A stretch of DNA of 64,000 bases from Rallus limicola. Taxonomy: Eukaryota > Chordata > Aves > Gruiformes > Rallidae. The position numbers and the translations under genes were made by a program. The stretch lies in contig JAKCOZ010000059.1 of NCBI GenBank assembly GCA_022605955.1, positions 992,001 to 1,056,000 on the forward strand, written 5' to 3'. Positions 36,725 to 48,668 of this stretch are shown here, one piece after another. How positions within the stretch are numbered: the first letter of the stretch is position 1; the number at the start of each line of letters is the position of its first letter. The notes beneath the pieces were generated by a model. The model saw nothing but the letters and a program-made list of their open reading frames with translations. It had not been told where the DNA came from and searched no databases.

Positions 36725-39700
36725 AGAAACAATATCACCAAGGGGTCTGCAGAACATGTGCCAGCTTACAGTGGGAAGAACACCAGAATCAACGGCACTA
36801 ATGCTGGAGCCTGCCTGTTTAAAAAAAAATAATAATAAAATCAATTGATCTAGGCAAGCATTTCTCAGAAATAATGTGGGGATTGTTTAACTTTTTGGGG
36901 AAAGGGTGGATTAATTGTCCCTTGGAGCTTCCTTTCAGGTCAGGTTTTGATGTGTGTTTGACTGAAATTCTTTCAGATTGTGGCTCTCTGAAAACCCTAC
37001 CACACTGCGGGCAGGCCTATGGAAGAAGAAATAGGTATTCCTGCCTGTATTTTAACACCTGTTACACCACTGTAACAAATGTTCTGGAAGGACTGCAATT
37101 TAGTAATGCTAATAGATTTCTAGTTGTGGGGTTTTGTGGGGGTTTTTTTTTGTTAGTACGTACTTGAAAGTATAAAAGTAATCGCTTGAACAGAATGAAT
37201 GTGAACACTTCCTGCCTTTGCTGAGATTCAAGTTTAATGACATTTTTTGAACCTTGCAGTGAGACCCAGGTTTGTATAATTCAGCCCTTGCTGGCATTTC
37301 CAGTGGCTATTTGCTTAAGAAGCTTCTTATTTTAACATTGTAGCACTTCAGAGCCACGGATTTTTTTAAATATGGTTTCAATATGTAAGTTAGTGCTTTC
37401 TGTTGCAGAATGGCTACTTTAAAAGCACTTTAATTAGTTTTAATTCAGCAGAACAGTAAAAGCATCATGTCCTAGCAATCACTTCAGAGAATAGGACAAC
37501 ATTGTTAGCTTAAAAAAAAAACACTCTTTTTTTGTGATTTTTCTTTTTTTGTAATCAATCTGTCTGCTTTTGATAAAGTCACCCTTTGCAGGCCTCTCTC
37601 AGCTTGCTCAGTGCTATTTGATAAGGTAAATCCAGATATATCCCTGTATTGTACTGCCACTGTATCTCAGTCCTCATCAGTATTGACCTTTTTTCTGGAG
37701 GAGACATATCTCTCAGACAATACCACTTCCCCATATTTTGTGTGTTTAACAGATGTTTCTTGGATTACACTGGCAGCACCAGAATAGTTTCATTTGTTGC
37801 CTGCACTGTGCTGGGCTTTCTCTCGGGTCACTAAAAGCAAGATATGACTTTTTAAATCCCTACACTGCTGCCTCTGTTGTGCATAGATTTGCCTTTTCTG
37901 CTTCTTCCCCCTCACTGTTTCAGAACTTGAGTCAACTGGGTGACAACTATGAGTCCCTGCAGGAACCAAGGCTAGAGTGTATGCTGATGGAAAAACTACA
38001 GAGCAGGGAGGCAGAAGAACCTTTTCTCGTCCTACCTTGAGTTAACAGTAACTAGATATGAGCTCAAAGAATAAGCAAATCCACACAAAGATACTGGAAA
38101 CAAAGCATATAGCATGGACATAGTGATAATTAGTAATCTATATAATTGACATGGCTAGAAGGTTGTGCTCTGGGTTTGTTTTTTTCAAAATGAACAGCAG
38201 TAGCAAAAGCCAAGTAAATTCCATTGTGTTGCCAGAGGAGGGGGAAAATACACATGAAACAAGCAGATCCTGGAAAGGAAGGGATTCTTGGTTCCACTTG
38301 CTGTGATTTAAGATACTTAGGTTGTGTTTATAATGATTAGTTTTCCTTAAATTTTGTTCTAAAAAAAAATATAAAATATCGATATTTTTTCCAAACATCA
38401 GGAAAGAGATGCCCTCATACTGCTGCTCGGTGTAACAGTGGCAGTGCCACTGTGCTGGAAAGGTATATAGGGCTGGGGCATTGCAGGAGAACGTAAGCGT
38501 TATAACTGTAGAGGTGAGCAAGGTGGGGGAGAAGGAATGGTTGGGGTTGTGAGTATTTGCTTTTGGGGTGGGGTTTTTTGTCGTGTGTGGTATGTTCCAT
38601 TATGAAACCTTGAGGATGATCTGCTGCCCTTGGCTGAAGACAATACTTCCCACATAACACATGTTTTGTTTCAGGGTGTGATTTTTTTACATTTTTTTTT
38701 TATGTTGTTGGTTTTGATTGTTTGGTGGGTTTTTTGCTATAGCTCTTACAGGAAGAAGCATAATGCTGTTTATCTTGGGTGTGCCTGGATTAATTGTATG
38801 TTACACACTGTGCTGATAAATCAGATATAGGATCCTAAACCTTATTTTTGCCAATTTTCTGATCAAAAAGCATAGTAAAAGACACTTCTCCAGAGAGTTA
38901 GACCTTAACATTGTAGCCTTGTTTAGCAAGAGGATCCAAATTCTGCAATACTTAAACCCCTAATTTGGCACTGGTATTAGTAGCAGAATGATGGAAATAA
39001 CTGATAATGGTTGTCAGCCCATCAGCTCCATTTAATCACAACTATCCTCCTTTAGAAAAAGCTCTGTAAACCTCAAATTATTATTCTTAAACTATTGTAA
39101 GACAAAACCTAAGTTAGAATTCAACAGTAAGCTAGCTTTGGTGTACTGCATTTCGCGCTTACAGACATGCCACACCGCTACTATTTGAAGACAATTTGTC
39201 TACTTGTCTGTCCAGTCATGTTTTGCAGAGGAGTCTGTTTTAAATCCATTCTTTTACCATCGACATCTCTGGAATTGGTTATTTTGCAAATGTTTTCGTT
39301 GCTGTATTCACTGTGTTAATATTACATCTCCATAAAGCTATGTGATGGCAACTACAGCTCTGTAACTTAGTGGTCTCCTTTGATATTCCACACAAAGAGC
39401 AGTGCAACCTTTGGCTTGACAGTTGTTGTTTTGGTTTTTTTTGGTGCTTGCTTTTTTTCTCTTCGTGTCAAAATGTCAGTATATTCAGAAGGGAAGGGGA
39501 GTAATTATTAGATGAGATCTGGATGCTTTTTATTCTTTTTAGACAAAAAGTGAAAATGACTTCTCTTCAAAAATTTCCCATAATGAAATTAAAAGGTAAT
39601 AGTGCCTTGGTATTGTGTTCTTTTTGATCTTCAACAGAATTTTTTTAAGCAAATGACCATCCTGAAAGTGTGTCCCTGAAATTAAAGCTGGAAGTTGGGG

Positions 39701-41919
39701 ACATAATAACCTATACACAGTAGAAAGAGTTTTGCTGGGGTAGAATGATTTTATCGCTTTAAATGATATCAAATAAGGGAATAGTTTTATTAATATTCTG
39801 TTTACCCTTTTTACTTAATCTGTGTATCACTCAATGCTTTTATACTTTATTAACTTAGTACATTTCTTCACTTCCAAAAATGATTGCAATGGCTTTTATT
39901 AGAACTTCTATATTCATTCTTACTGTGAAGAATATGAACTCTACTGGGATTCCCATGTCATTCACAGTCTGCTCTTTCAAAGATGTGCTTATAACTTATT
40001 TTCTGATCACTATAATTTGATTATAAAATTATCATTTGATTCTTTACAATATTTTTTTGCTTTTTAAAAATCAGGCTGTACATAGTTTTTTAACCTAAAT
40101 GCCTACAGTTACAGCCAAAGTGAACTGCTTCATTTTGATTTTTAACTATGAAAACTATGGTCTTATCAACCAAGATGGATTGATAGATTCTTATTCTAAG
40201 ATTATTCTCAGTAAGTGGTCAGTCAGAATTTATTGCAAATTTATAAGACATTTGTAGTATGCAAGTAACCCTTTAATTATTCACTCTTATCATGTTGATT
40301 AAATTTTCAGAAAAATAACACAAGCGCATTAGTTACAAAAATCCAAGTGATTATTCAGTGGCCCTATATGACTACTGTGGATGATATTTGTTTCTGTGCC
40401 TTTGACATCAGTGTGGGATATACTTTAGAACTGGTCTTAGGCACAGTGACCACAGATGCAAATAAACTCTGCAGAACACTTGTGCAGCTTGTACACAGCA
40501 ATTCATAATCAAATTCTTCAAGTTTTAAACAAGGGCTTGCTGCCGTGTAGCTGGTGCTTTTAAAAGTTTACTTCATTCAAAATCACTTTAGTTTGGTGAA
40601 TGAAACTGAAGCATGAACTCTGTAATTATGTATGAGAGAGTCTACATAATGATTTATGAGCTTTTTATGGCCCAATTTTAAAAAGAGAACTTACAAGTAA
40701 GTCTAAACAGATCAAGGGGATTTTTAACTGGGAACTGCTTTTGGCCATCACCCTCCTTGTTTTGGAACCCACCCTTACTCTTTAGGACTTTTCCCTGTTA
40801 CAGTCCAGTATGTTGGTGACTAACCATAACAGAAAACAAGTTACCATTTTGGATTTATTTTGCACTTTTAAAAGGGTCTGGTTTATGTGATGGTATTAAA
40901 GTAGTTAGCTATAACATGGTAGTTAATTTCAAATTCCTGTTTTATATTGCTTCGGAATAATTCTGGTGTGATCATTGGTTTAGGCATATCCAAACACTAT
41001 CCCATAAAAATAATTCATGATCTCTATTAGCATTCAGCAATTAATTAAAATAAAACTTCCTTTTATAGTAAAACTACTATTATATACCTACAGGTTTCTT
41101 CCCTCCAAATGTATTCTATAATATGTTTTAGACTTCAGTGAGGTTTAAGTATTTTTTTTTGCTATTTTCCCCCTAAAAATGTGTTAAATCATTAACTGTC
41201 AATGTCTTCCAGTGTCAAGATACTGCTGGACCCAATCTTCAGACATAAATGTGATGTCAGATGTAAGAATTTTCAAAGGGTTTTTTAATGCTTTGCTTAT
41301 TAAAACTATATGCTACTGCTTTATTTTGCTTATAGACTAACTCATCTACTGCCTTGTTGCTTATTCAACTTTATACCTTAAAGTTTTCTTGGTGTGTGCT
41401 GGAACTTACTGCCTTGTATACACGTACCACATGCCTGCAATTTGAAAGCTCTTAAGCTCAGCTGGGCTAAGATGAAACCATTCTTTAGCTATACAAATAC
41501 ATTCAAAGAAAATTTAAAGGAATTATTTTGTTTTAAAAGCTATACTAGTAATACTAGACCTACCATTTATATTTAGTTTGCTGGCATGTTTAAGAGAAAA
41601 GCTGTAGTTTAACTGCACAGTATTGTTTCAGCAGTTAAATTGGTATTTATATAAAAAGCATGGTGAGGGGACCAAAACACTTGTTGATTTGCATAGACTG
41701 GTATCTGAAATACTAATTTTGTTTCCTGGACTGAAAAAGCTTCACATAGCAGTTTGAGAGCTGATAAATGCCATTGGAATGGTAACAGGTTTTTGTTTTT
41801 CATCAGGGCTAGAAGAATTTATGTGCATCTTATTTATTGCAGGAGAAATTATAATCAGTAAGGCTTCTGCTAAACAGACTGCTCTACACAATTAAGGAAT
41901 CAAAAGAAAAATGTGCATT
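36725..41919. other. Noncoding stretch, only low-complexity tracts
   Basis: An A-rich (AAT)n tract sits at 36821-36840. Open frames at 38138-38521 (-; 127 residues) and 36874-37167 (+; 97 residues) match nothing known to me. No transposon or exon is seen. Confidence 0.5.
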
Positions 41920-41989
41920 TTAGAATCTGAGTGCTGTGGGTTGGAAGGGACCTCAAAGATCATCTACTCTCAACCCCCTGCCATGGGAC
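41920..41989 (-). mobile_element. CR1 3'-end fragment, minus strand
   Basis: The plus strand reads tagaatctgagtgctgtggg, ttggaagggacctcaaagat, catctactctcaaccccctg, ccatggga. This is the reverse complement of the CR1 3' end (octamer tail, 'ggtcccttccaacc' block, 'ggcagggggttg'). It is about 70 bases long with no coding part. Confidence 0.9.
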
Positions 41990-43822
41990 ATTTTGTGGCA
42001 AGTTAGCAAAAATGCAAAGGTTTTCCTTTTCAGTCCCAATAAATCTATAGTAACAGAGAATACTATCCCAGGATATCAAGCGGTACCTAAATAGTGGAGA
42101 AATGGCCGTGAGGTTTTGGAAAGTTGTGGTAGTTCTGGAAGCATTGGTTAAGATAAATGTTAGATTGTTTTAACACTCAAATACGATTTTTTTCTGTACC
42201 GGTTGGAATTAGTTTAGAGTAACTGAAGAAGGTAACTGTATCAAAAATCCCAACTTTAAAAAAAGTGTGTTAATGGTTTCAGTGCTGTCTTGTTTTCTTT
42301 AATTACAGCCATTTCTGCAATGCTCAGAGAGAATTAATTATTTACTACTGCAGAAATGTACTAAGTAATTCTTCAGATTAAGAATTCATATGGTTTCTGA
42401 CATCAACTCCATTGCTTAATATCATATACTTAATGTTAATTAACTCCTTGCATCATGTACAAATGAAACACGTAGAAAGATTGACATGTGGTGTTCTGAT
42501 ACATCTGTAGTAAAAGTCAGTTACTTAGAATGGGCAGTCACAAAGAGAGGATGTGTGTTCATTAGAAATTCCTCTGCCAAGGTCAGAATAGTTTCAGTGC
42601 CTCGGAAAGCTTTTAAATGTCTTGATAACACAGATCCAGCATCTTGAAATGTGGATGCCTGTCCCAGGGCTCTAGTCGTAATCAATTAGTAATGCAGTGG
42701 TTTGCATTGATTACAATCCAGTGGAAGCATCCAGAGCTAACTATGGCAGATCTCTTCTGCCTTGCAAAGGGCGGGGGGAATCAATATGAAATCTCTTCTG
42801 AGATATTTTAGGATGTAAATGCAGATTTGTGCCTTCAGGATCTGCATCCAAGTCCCCTTCCTTGAAAACCTGAGAAGAATTACTGAATAGCTGTGTGCAA
42901 CAGTTCAGCATTGTGTTCCTTGCATGGGAGTTCCCTCTTGTTGAGCCATATATGTACAAAATTGACAATTGTGAATTAAGTCTCACGCTGAAGCATTTCA
43001 GGTTATCAGAAAAGTTTTGGAGTTAAAATTGAGACTCTGACATACAGCAAAGAATTAGTGAATTCATATTTTATGGACTGTTGTTCCTGATGGAAACCTG
43101 TACTTACTGAAAATATTTACTTGTGTTTAATGGCCATTCTTTTTGGAATGTTTCAGAGTGTGCAGAATTATACATACCTAACCCTGTGTCAGGTATATAT
43201 GTGAAAGGGAATGTTAGGATGGAAAATGGTTGTTAAACAGCCATCTGCTGTTCAGTACATTTCTTTATTTTCTATTTTTCTGCAAACTCCAGCATTGAGA
43301 AGTTGTGACAGTTAACAGAATCCATGATATGATGAAGATTTTACCCATTAAATGTACTTATTTTATTTTTTTACTTGATACCTATGACACTTGCAGAGAT
43401 TGGAATACATACCAAGTATTAGGCAAACTGTTCAGCTTCTCTTATTCTCAGCTGTGTTTTATTATGGTAGCTTTGTGTTCAGTAACCTGTATGCCATCTA
43501 TATCCTTACTGCTTCTAACTCTGTCCTCGTTGTTTATATGCATAAAAGCCTTCTTTAAGTCAAGGTGCTATTTGTACTGCCAGTTAGCAGTTCCCGTGGC
43601 ATTCATTTCTGGGGATGAATAGGGAACTTCATTTTCCAGCCTTTTTAGATGAATTGTCTTTTAAGAGTCCTAAATATTTCTTAAGGAAGAATAATCTTGT
43701 TGTCTACAGTCTATCACCATATTGTGTTTTGTTTTTGTGGCTTGTTTTTTTTTTCTTATTATAATAATGATTTTTTTTTTTTTTCTGCCAAGTGAAAATG
43801 AAGGTTATAACTTCCTGGGTTC
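41990..43822. other. Noncoding stretch with a 10-bp inverted repeat and T runs
   Basis: catttctgca (42310-42319) and tgcagaaatg (42349-42358) form a perfect 10-bp inverted repeat with a 29-nt spacer. T runs occupy 43745-43754 and 43771-43784. The 105-residue frame at 43305-43622 (+) is hydrophobic but unrecognised. No gene is seen. Confidence 0.5.
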
Positions 43823-43972
43823 TCGTCCTGGTTTTGAACTAGGGTAGAGTTAATTTTCACAAGAAGCTGGGGAGGGACATAGCCAGGACAGCTGGCCCAA
43901 ACTAGCCAAAGGGACACTCCATGCTATATGACATCATGCTCAGTATTTTGGGGAGATGACTGGGAATGGGGA
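43823..43972 (+). mobile_element. Endogenous retrovirus LTR remnant (U3 part)
   Basis: The plus strand begins tcctggttttgaactagggt then agagttaattttc, the characteristic start of a common bird endogenous-retrovirus LTR. It then passes to acaagaagctgggg, ggacagctggcccaaact, agccaaagggacactcc and atatgacatcatgctcagta, the distal U3 of the same LTR type. The middle of U3 is missing at about 43858-43860. The CRE-like site of the family (TGACGTCA) reads TGACATCA (43929-43936), and the TATA-like sequence that normally follows is changed to tatttt. R, U5 and any internal viral genes were not found, so this is a decayed partial LTR. Family assignment is from remembered consensus features, not a search. 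Confidence 0.72.
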
Positions 43973-46900
43973 ATGATTGCTCAGGGATTTTATCTTTTAA
44001 AGATAATGTGCTTCAGGAGAGACATGGGTTGCACGTGTTTCTTTGAAGTGTGGTATTCAAATCTGCAAGAGACAGCAGATTGATGTGCAGCTTTTATTAC
44101 GTTTGTGAAGGTTAGAAAGAAGACAGGAGACTGAAGGTTGTTTTCATCATGAAGGCAGGAAGGTTAATGCACTGTTCTTAGCAACTTTCATGATAGACCA
44201 CCATATTGGCACATGATCATCTCCACAGTGGTCCAGATGGGTTTCACAGGAGGCTGTGACTTCGTTAAACAGCTGAGTGCTACATTAAATTATATAATTT
44301 CTCTGGGTGATACTATATGAATACACCAGTATACTGCTTGACATGTTCTTTAATTGTATGATTACACTTTTCCTTTCCTCTTTTCAACAATAAATTTGAG
44401 TGCCTGCTCTTAGCCTGTTTCAAGTCACAATTAATACATATAGTGCTTCCCTTACTATGGTGATGAAATGTACAGAAAATAAAGGAGAAAATGGCATGCA
44501 GACAGCAGTAGACCTTTTCAGAAACTGCCTTCAAGACCTAGGCAAGATAAGGTGCTATTTCTTTTTTGTTGAATGAAGGAGTGTGGGAAGGAAGGGCATC
44601 CTTTTTTCTTAGTGGGGGTGTAGTAATACATAAAAGGAAAGTGGTTGCACTCCTACTGTGGGACTCTCAAGAAATTCTTAAGAGCTAGGAAGCATTATTC
44701 TGTTATTTATAGAGTTATATATATGGTTTTGATTTCTTTGTATGATTTGGCATTTGAATGGGTACAAGTGGTCATTGCTAGAAATGTAGACACTTAAGTG
44801 AAGCCTTACATGCTGCTTCGCCTTCTATTGTTGGGAATTTTCTGGAAGACAACGTGAAGGTGAGGTATTATTTAGGAAGATGGTGTAATTTCAGAAGGCT
44901 CAGCAACAGGTATTTTAGGTGCTGTAGTGGATTTCAGAGCCATAACTGTGTGTTCTTGGTTGATGGTGTGGGCAGCTGTCATAACTCCCCACTTCCTGTT
45001 GAGATAAAAGTAGTTTTGAGCGTTCGTAGGTGTATAGGGAGTGGGGGGAGCACTCTTTTCTTCATTGAAGCTGTTGCTTTGCTTCCCAGGGATTACTCCT
45101 GTACTGTAACTGCAGCTGTAGTTGAGTGGAGTAGAAAAACAACATACAAGCCTGTAAACACTTTCATTCAACAATGAGTAAGTCTGTCTAATATTTAAAA
45201 CTAAAGACTAGCTACTGAAAGATAGGAGTACCACTTTCTTTTTAAAAACAGACTCACTTTGTTTACTTTTCCTTTAAGTTATTCCAGTGACAAGATGGCT
45301 GTCTGCCATTTCTGTCTCAGAGGTAGTTCACTGATGTTCTCCAGAATGCTTTGCCCTTACTATATACCTTTCACTGAAGGTACAGTATCTGTAAATGGAG
45401 AAAGGGAAACCCATTTCAGGGAGCTCAATTAGACTCCATACAGGATTCTGCAAGCTGTTGGCATTATGCAGGCTACTCGCTGTTGCAGAGCGACAAGAGC
45501 TCTTATAGGAAATGTATGATAATAAATATTCCCTGAAATCATCTCTAGTTACATTACTAATACATTACTGTTACTTTAAGTGGACGGTATGTAGTTTTTA
45601 TGAAATAGGTTTTCTTAGTCACTGTAAATTTACCTTATTTTAAACAATTCAAAGAAAATACGCCTATGCAGTATGAAACTTGAAGAAATAAGAAGAAATA
45701 AAGGAGTGAGTAACTACTCTTAACGTAGAGTAAAATTACAGGTTTAATGTTTTCTGAATGTATCAAGAACAAGTATGGTGTTGCAGTTTAGAATGTAATG
45801 ATATCTGGTTCGTTCATTTTGTAGAGGTAAAAAGGCAAACCCAAAATTTTCTGTATAAAATTTCATTCTATCTGATGGTAATTTTAAATCAGAAAATCGT
45901 TGCAAGAGTACAATCTTTTATTATTTCCCTTATAAACCAGCATGGCAAGAGAGCAAAATGATGAAGAAATAATTTTACACGTAATTCAGATGCATTTGTG
46001 AGTTTTAAGTTGTTTGCTCTCCCTGTTGAAGCAAGAGGTTGGACCTCCTTCCCAAGAATACTTTCAACCCAGTGATTATCTCGAGTTCAGCATCACAACT
46101 GCATGCTTTCTTACAGTGTTAGCTGCAGATCTGATTTGCCTAGAAAGTTATCAATTTCTTTTCACAAGTAGACATGCAATGAAACCTACTACTCTTGCAA
46201 ATTAAAATTTTGGATTCTTTACCCACCCGTAGATGATGGGGAGATGCTAAATGTTGGGGCACTTCCCTCGCACCCTGCCCCCATGATCATGTAGGGTTTT
46301 TTGTTGCCTGAGGATACCACCTTTCTCCTAAGTCTCCTGCAGTTAGGTAAGTGTTTCATTGCTCCCATAGAGTGCTGGGAAATGAGCACAGTAGCTCTGC
46401 AAACTCAGGGTAGTTCTTGGCAGGGTGTGGAAAATCAGAGACAGGTACTGGAGGGAAGACCTGCATGCCAGAGGATTGCACTGGCCTTAGAATGACCTGT
46501 GGTACTGAGCAAATAGCTGCTCCATTTTGCACCAGCTGATGATTGTGGGTTTTTCTTTCTGCCTCTTCAGCTGTTTGGCTGTGTTCCCACATAAACAGAG
46601 CTGAGTAGCAATGTCTGTGTGCATGGATCACTGAGGCCGGGCATTTGTAACAGAAGATAAGAAATGGTCTGCTAACCAGCCCGCAGCAGGAAAGGGTATG
46701 GCCTGCAAGCTTATCTCCTTCAAGGTTTGGAAAGCATTGAGGGAAAGCAAAGGGATACAGAGCTGCACACTGAATAAGCAATTGTTGAGTTAGATGCCTT
46801 TGATCAAAGGAGATGCTGAGTAGAGGCTCGGGTCCTGTGGAGGAGAGGAGGGCTGTAAAACACTTAGACAAGTATGTTGCAAACAGGCAGATGCTTACCC

Positions 46901-47966
46901 TCATCTAATACATTTGGAGTTTGCAGCACAGTGATGTAGTTGAATCTGGGACAAACTGACCTAAAACTATGCTATTTTGATTTTTCAAGTGGGGGGAAAC
47001 TCTGGGAAATAAATTAGTTGGTCCCATTAAAAATAGATTTGGAATTTTTTTAAACAGTCTTATACTTTTCTCCCTAACCAACTAGTTAAGTATTGTCAAA
47101 TAGATGCCCAGTCACCACTTCAATTTTTTTTTTTACTGTGAATAATACATGCTATATTCTACATTACATAATTTTTCAGCAATTTTATGGTTGGTTTAGA
47201 TTTTTTTATGGTATTCATCAGGAAGGTATGACTCTTCTCTTTCTAAAAGCAAATTTATAAGGCTTAAGTTTTTAAGACAGAGTTGACACCAGCTTAATGA
47301 TTGTAGCTACTTTCCTAGCTGACTTATACATGACTTCAGCTAAGTTACAAGAACAGTGAATCTCAAACCCCAGTCAAGTTATGATTAATGCAACATGTTT
47401 CTTAGTTTTTCTTTACACTAAGCTTATTTATGGGCATATGTATATATTTGGATCTTACTCATACAAGGGTCTTACTCATGCAAACAAGTGTTCAGATGAG
47501 TGTTTAGAATTAAGTCAATGGGAGTACTTGTGCATATATATTTTCTTAAGAGTTCCAGAATTATCACAGCACCTGTTCTGTGCTCTTAAGTGGGCATTTA
47601 AGGCTACAGATGATGTCTGGATTTCCATGGAACTTCTTATTTCAAACTTTCTAACTTAATCTATGCTGTTATGCTTTGTAGTACTGTGCAGTCAAAACAC
47701 CTATGTACGTTCAGAGGCACAGCTGAACATGCACAAGATGGATATTTCATGGTTACAGAACAGTAGATGCACCATGTAACAGTCTGTGGCCATGTATGTG
47801 CATAAAGATGTACTGTGGTAACAGCCAGGCACGCTCAGGCTGTCAGAATAGTGCTAATGACCTTCAGGTCACTGTGTGGTGAAGTCAAAGGTGTGTCATG
47901 CTGCTAGCCAGGCTGAGTTACTGAATTTTATTAGAAATTCCTGTAAAGAATTTTTGGATCACAAAC
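43973..47966. other. Noncoding stretch, includes an unexplained 182-codon frame
   Basis: The frame at 46356-46904 (-) is the longest outside CR1 but shows no domain, signal or repeat that I recognise. Frames of 107 (+) and 100 (-) codons overlap at 44854-45177. A 17-base near-tandem duplication (tcttactcatacaaggg, then tcttactcatgcaaaca) starts at 47453. No transposon besides the LTR is seen. Confidence 0.45.
46356..46904 (-). other. 182-codon open frame, function unrecognised
   Basis: The predicted peptide starts MRVSICLFATYLSKCF and is rich in Cys, His, Ser and Pro, with no obvious domain order, coiled coil or repeated unit. The first 20 residues are mildly hydrophobic but do not form a clear signal peptide. 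No splice acceptor, polyadenylation pattern or promoter tied to it could be made out. In a 64-kb window some frames of this length are expected by chance. I list it because it is the longest non-CR1 frame; I do not claim that it is a gene. Confidence 0.12.
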
Positions 47967-48002
47967 CATAGAATCACAGAGATTGAAAGTGACCCTTTAG
48001 AT

Positions 48003-48058
48003 TGAGGGTTGGACCCGATGATCTCTTGAGGTCCCTTCCAACCCCTATGTTTCTGTAA
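48003..48058 (+). mobile_element. Tiny CR1 3' end nested in the minus-strand CR1
   Basis: tgagggttggacccgatgat, ctcttgaggtcccttccaac and ccctatgtttctgtaa form a plus-strand CR1 3' end of about 56 bases. It interrupts the UTR of the opposite-strand CR1. The 7-mer tttagat stands on each side (47996-48002 and 48059-48065), and removing the insert plus one 7-mer restores a continuous minus-strand CR1 text (gaccc-tttagat-agagtccaacc). This indicates a later insertion with a 7-bp target-site duplication. Confidence 0.85.
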
Positions 48059-48139
48059 TTTAGATAGAGTCCAACCACAGCCTAACCGTGACTAGTCCAC
48101 TTCTAGATCATGTCCTTAAGAACTTCGCCTACAGGCCTT

Positions 48140-48665
48140 TTAAATACCGCCAGGGATGGTGACTCTTATCACCTCCCTGGGTAGCCTATTGCAATGTTTG
48201 ACAACCCTTTCAGTAAACAAATTCTTCCTGATACCTAACCTAAATCTCCCCCAGTGCAGTTTTAAGCCATTTCGTCTTGTCCTATTGCTTGACACCCTGG
48301 GAGAAGAGACCAACTCTGACATCTCTGCAAATAACTTGCAGATAGTTGTAGAGAGTAATAAGGTCTCTCCTCAGCCTCCTTAGCTCAAGACTAAAAAGCC
48401 CCAGCTCCCTCAGCCATTCTTCATAGGACTTGTGCTCAAGACCCTTCACCAGCTTCCTTGCCCTCCTCTGGGTGTGCTCCAGCATCTCAAGGCCCTTCTT
48501 GTAGTGAGGGGCCCAAAACTGAACACAGTACATGAGGTGCAGCCTCACTGAAGCTGAGTATGATGGAGCAATCACTTCTCTACTCCTGCTGGTTACACTA
48601 TTTCTGATACAGGCTGGGATGCCATTGGCCTTCTTGGCCACCTGGGCACTCTGCTGGATCTGCAA
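48140..48665 (-). pseudogene. CR1 reverse-transcriptase C-terminus remnant
   Basis: The minus-strand frame from 48665 to 48282 shows [53 protein letters not shown], and then [19 protein letters not shown], all matching the last part of CR1 ORF2. The next piece (48322-48140) is in another frame: [38 protein letters not shown] frameshift thus lies between about 48282 and 48322. Polymerase catalytic motifs lie upstream of the truncation point and are absent. Confidence 0.9.
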
Positions 48666-48668
48666 ATC

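Larger units (their letters stand above)
47967..48668 (-). mobile_element. CR1 LINE fragment, minus strand, 5'-truncated
   Basis: Read on the minus strand, the element starts inside the reverse-transcriptase C-terminal part (at 48668) and ends with the octamer-type tail (ccatagaatcacaga on the plus strand, from 47967). The block from 48665 down to about 48140 encodes the CR1 C-terminus in two overlapping frames, followed by a short 3' UTR. A second, plus-strand CR1 end lies inside that UTR (48003-48058). The sequence matches CR1 along nearly its full length with moderate divergence. Confidence 0.93.

Noticed and set aside
44854..45177. Overlapping 107-codon (+) and 100-codon (-) frames
   Set aside because: Overlapping sense and antisense frames of equal length usually reflect stop-poor composition; no motif in either.
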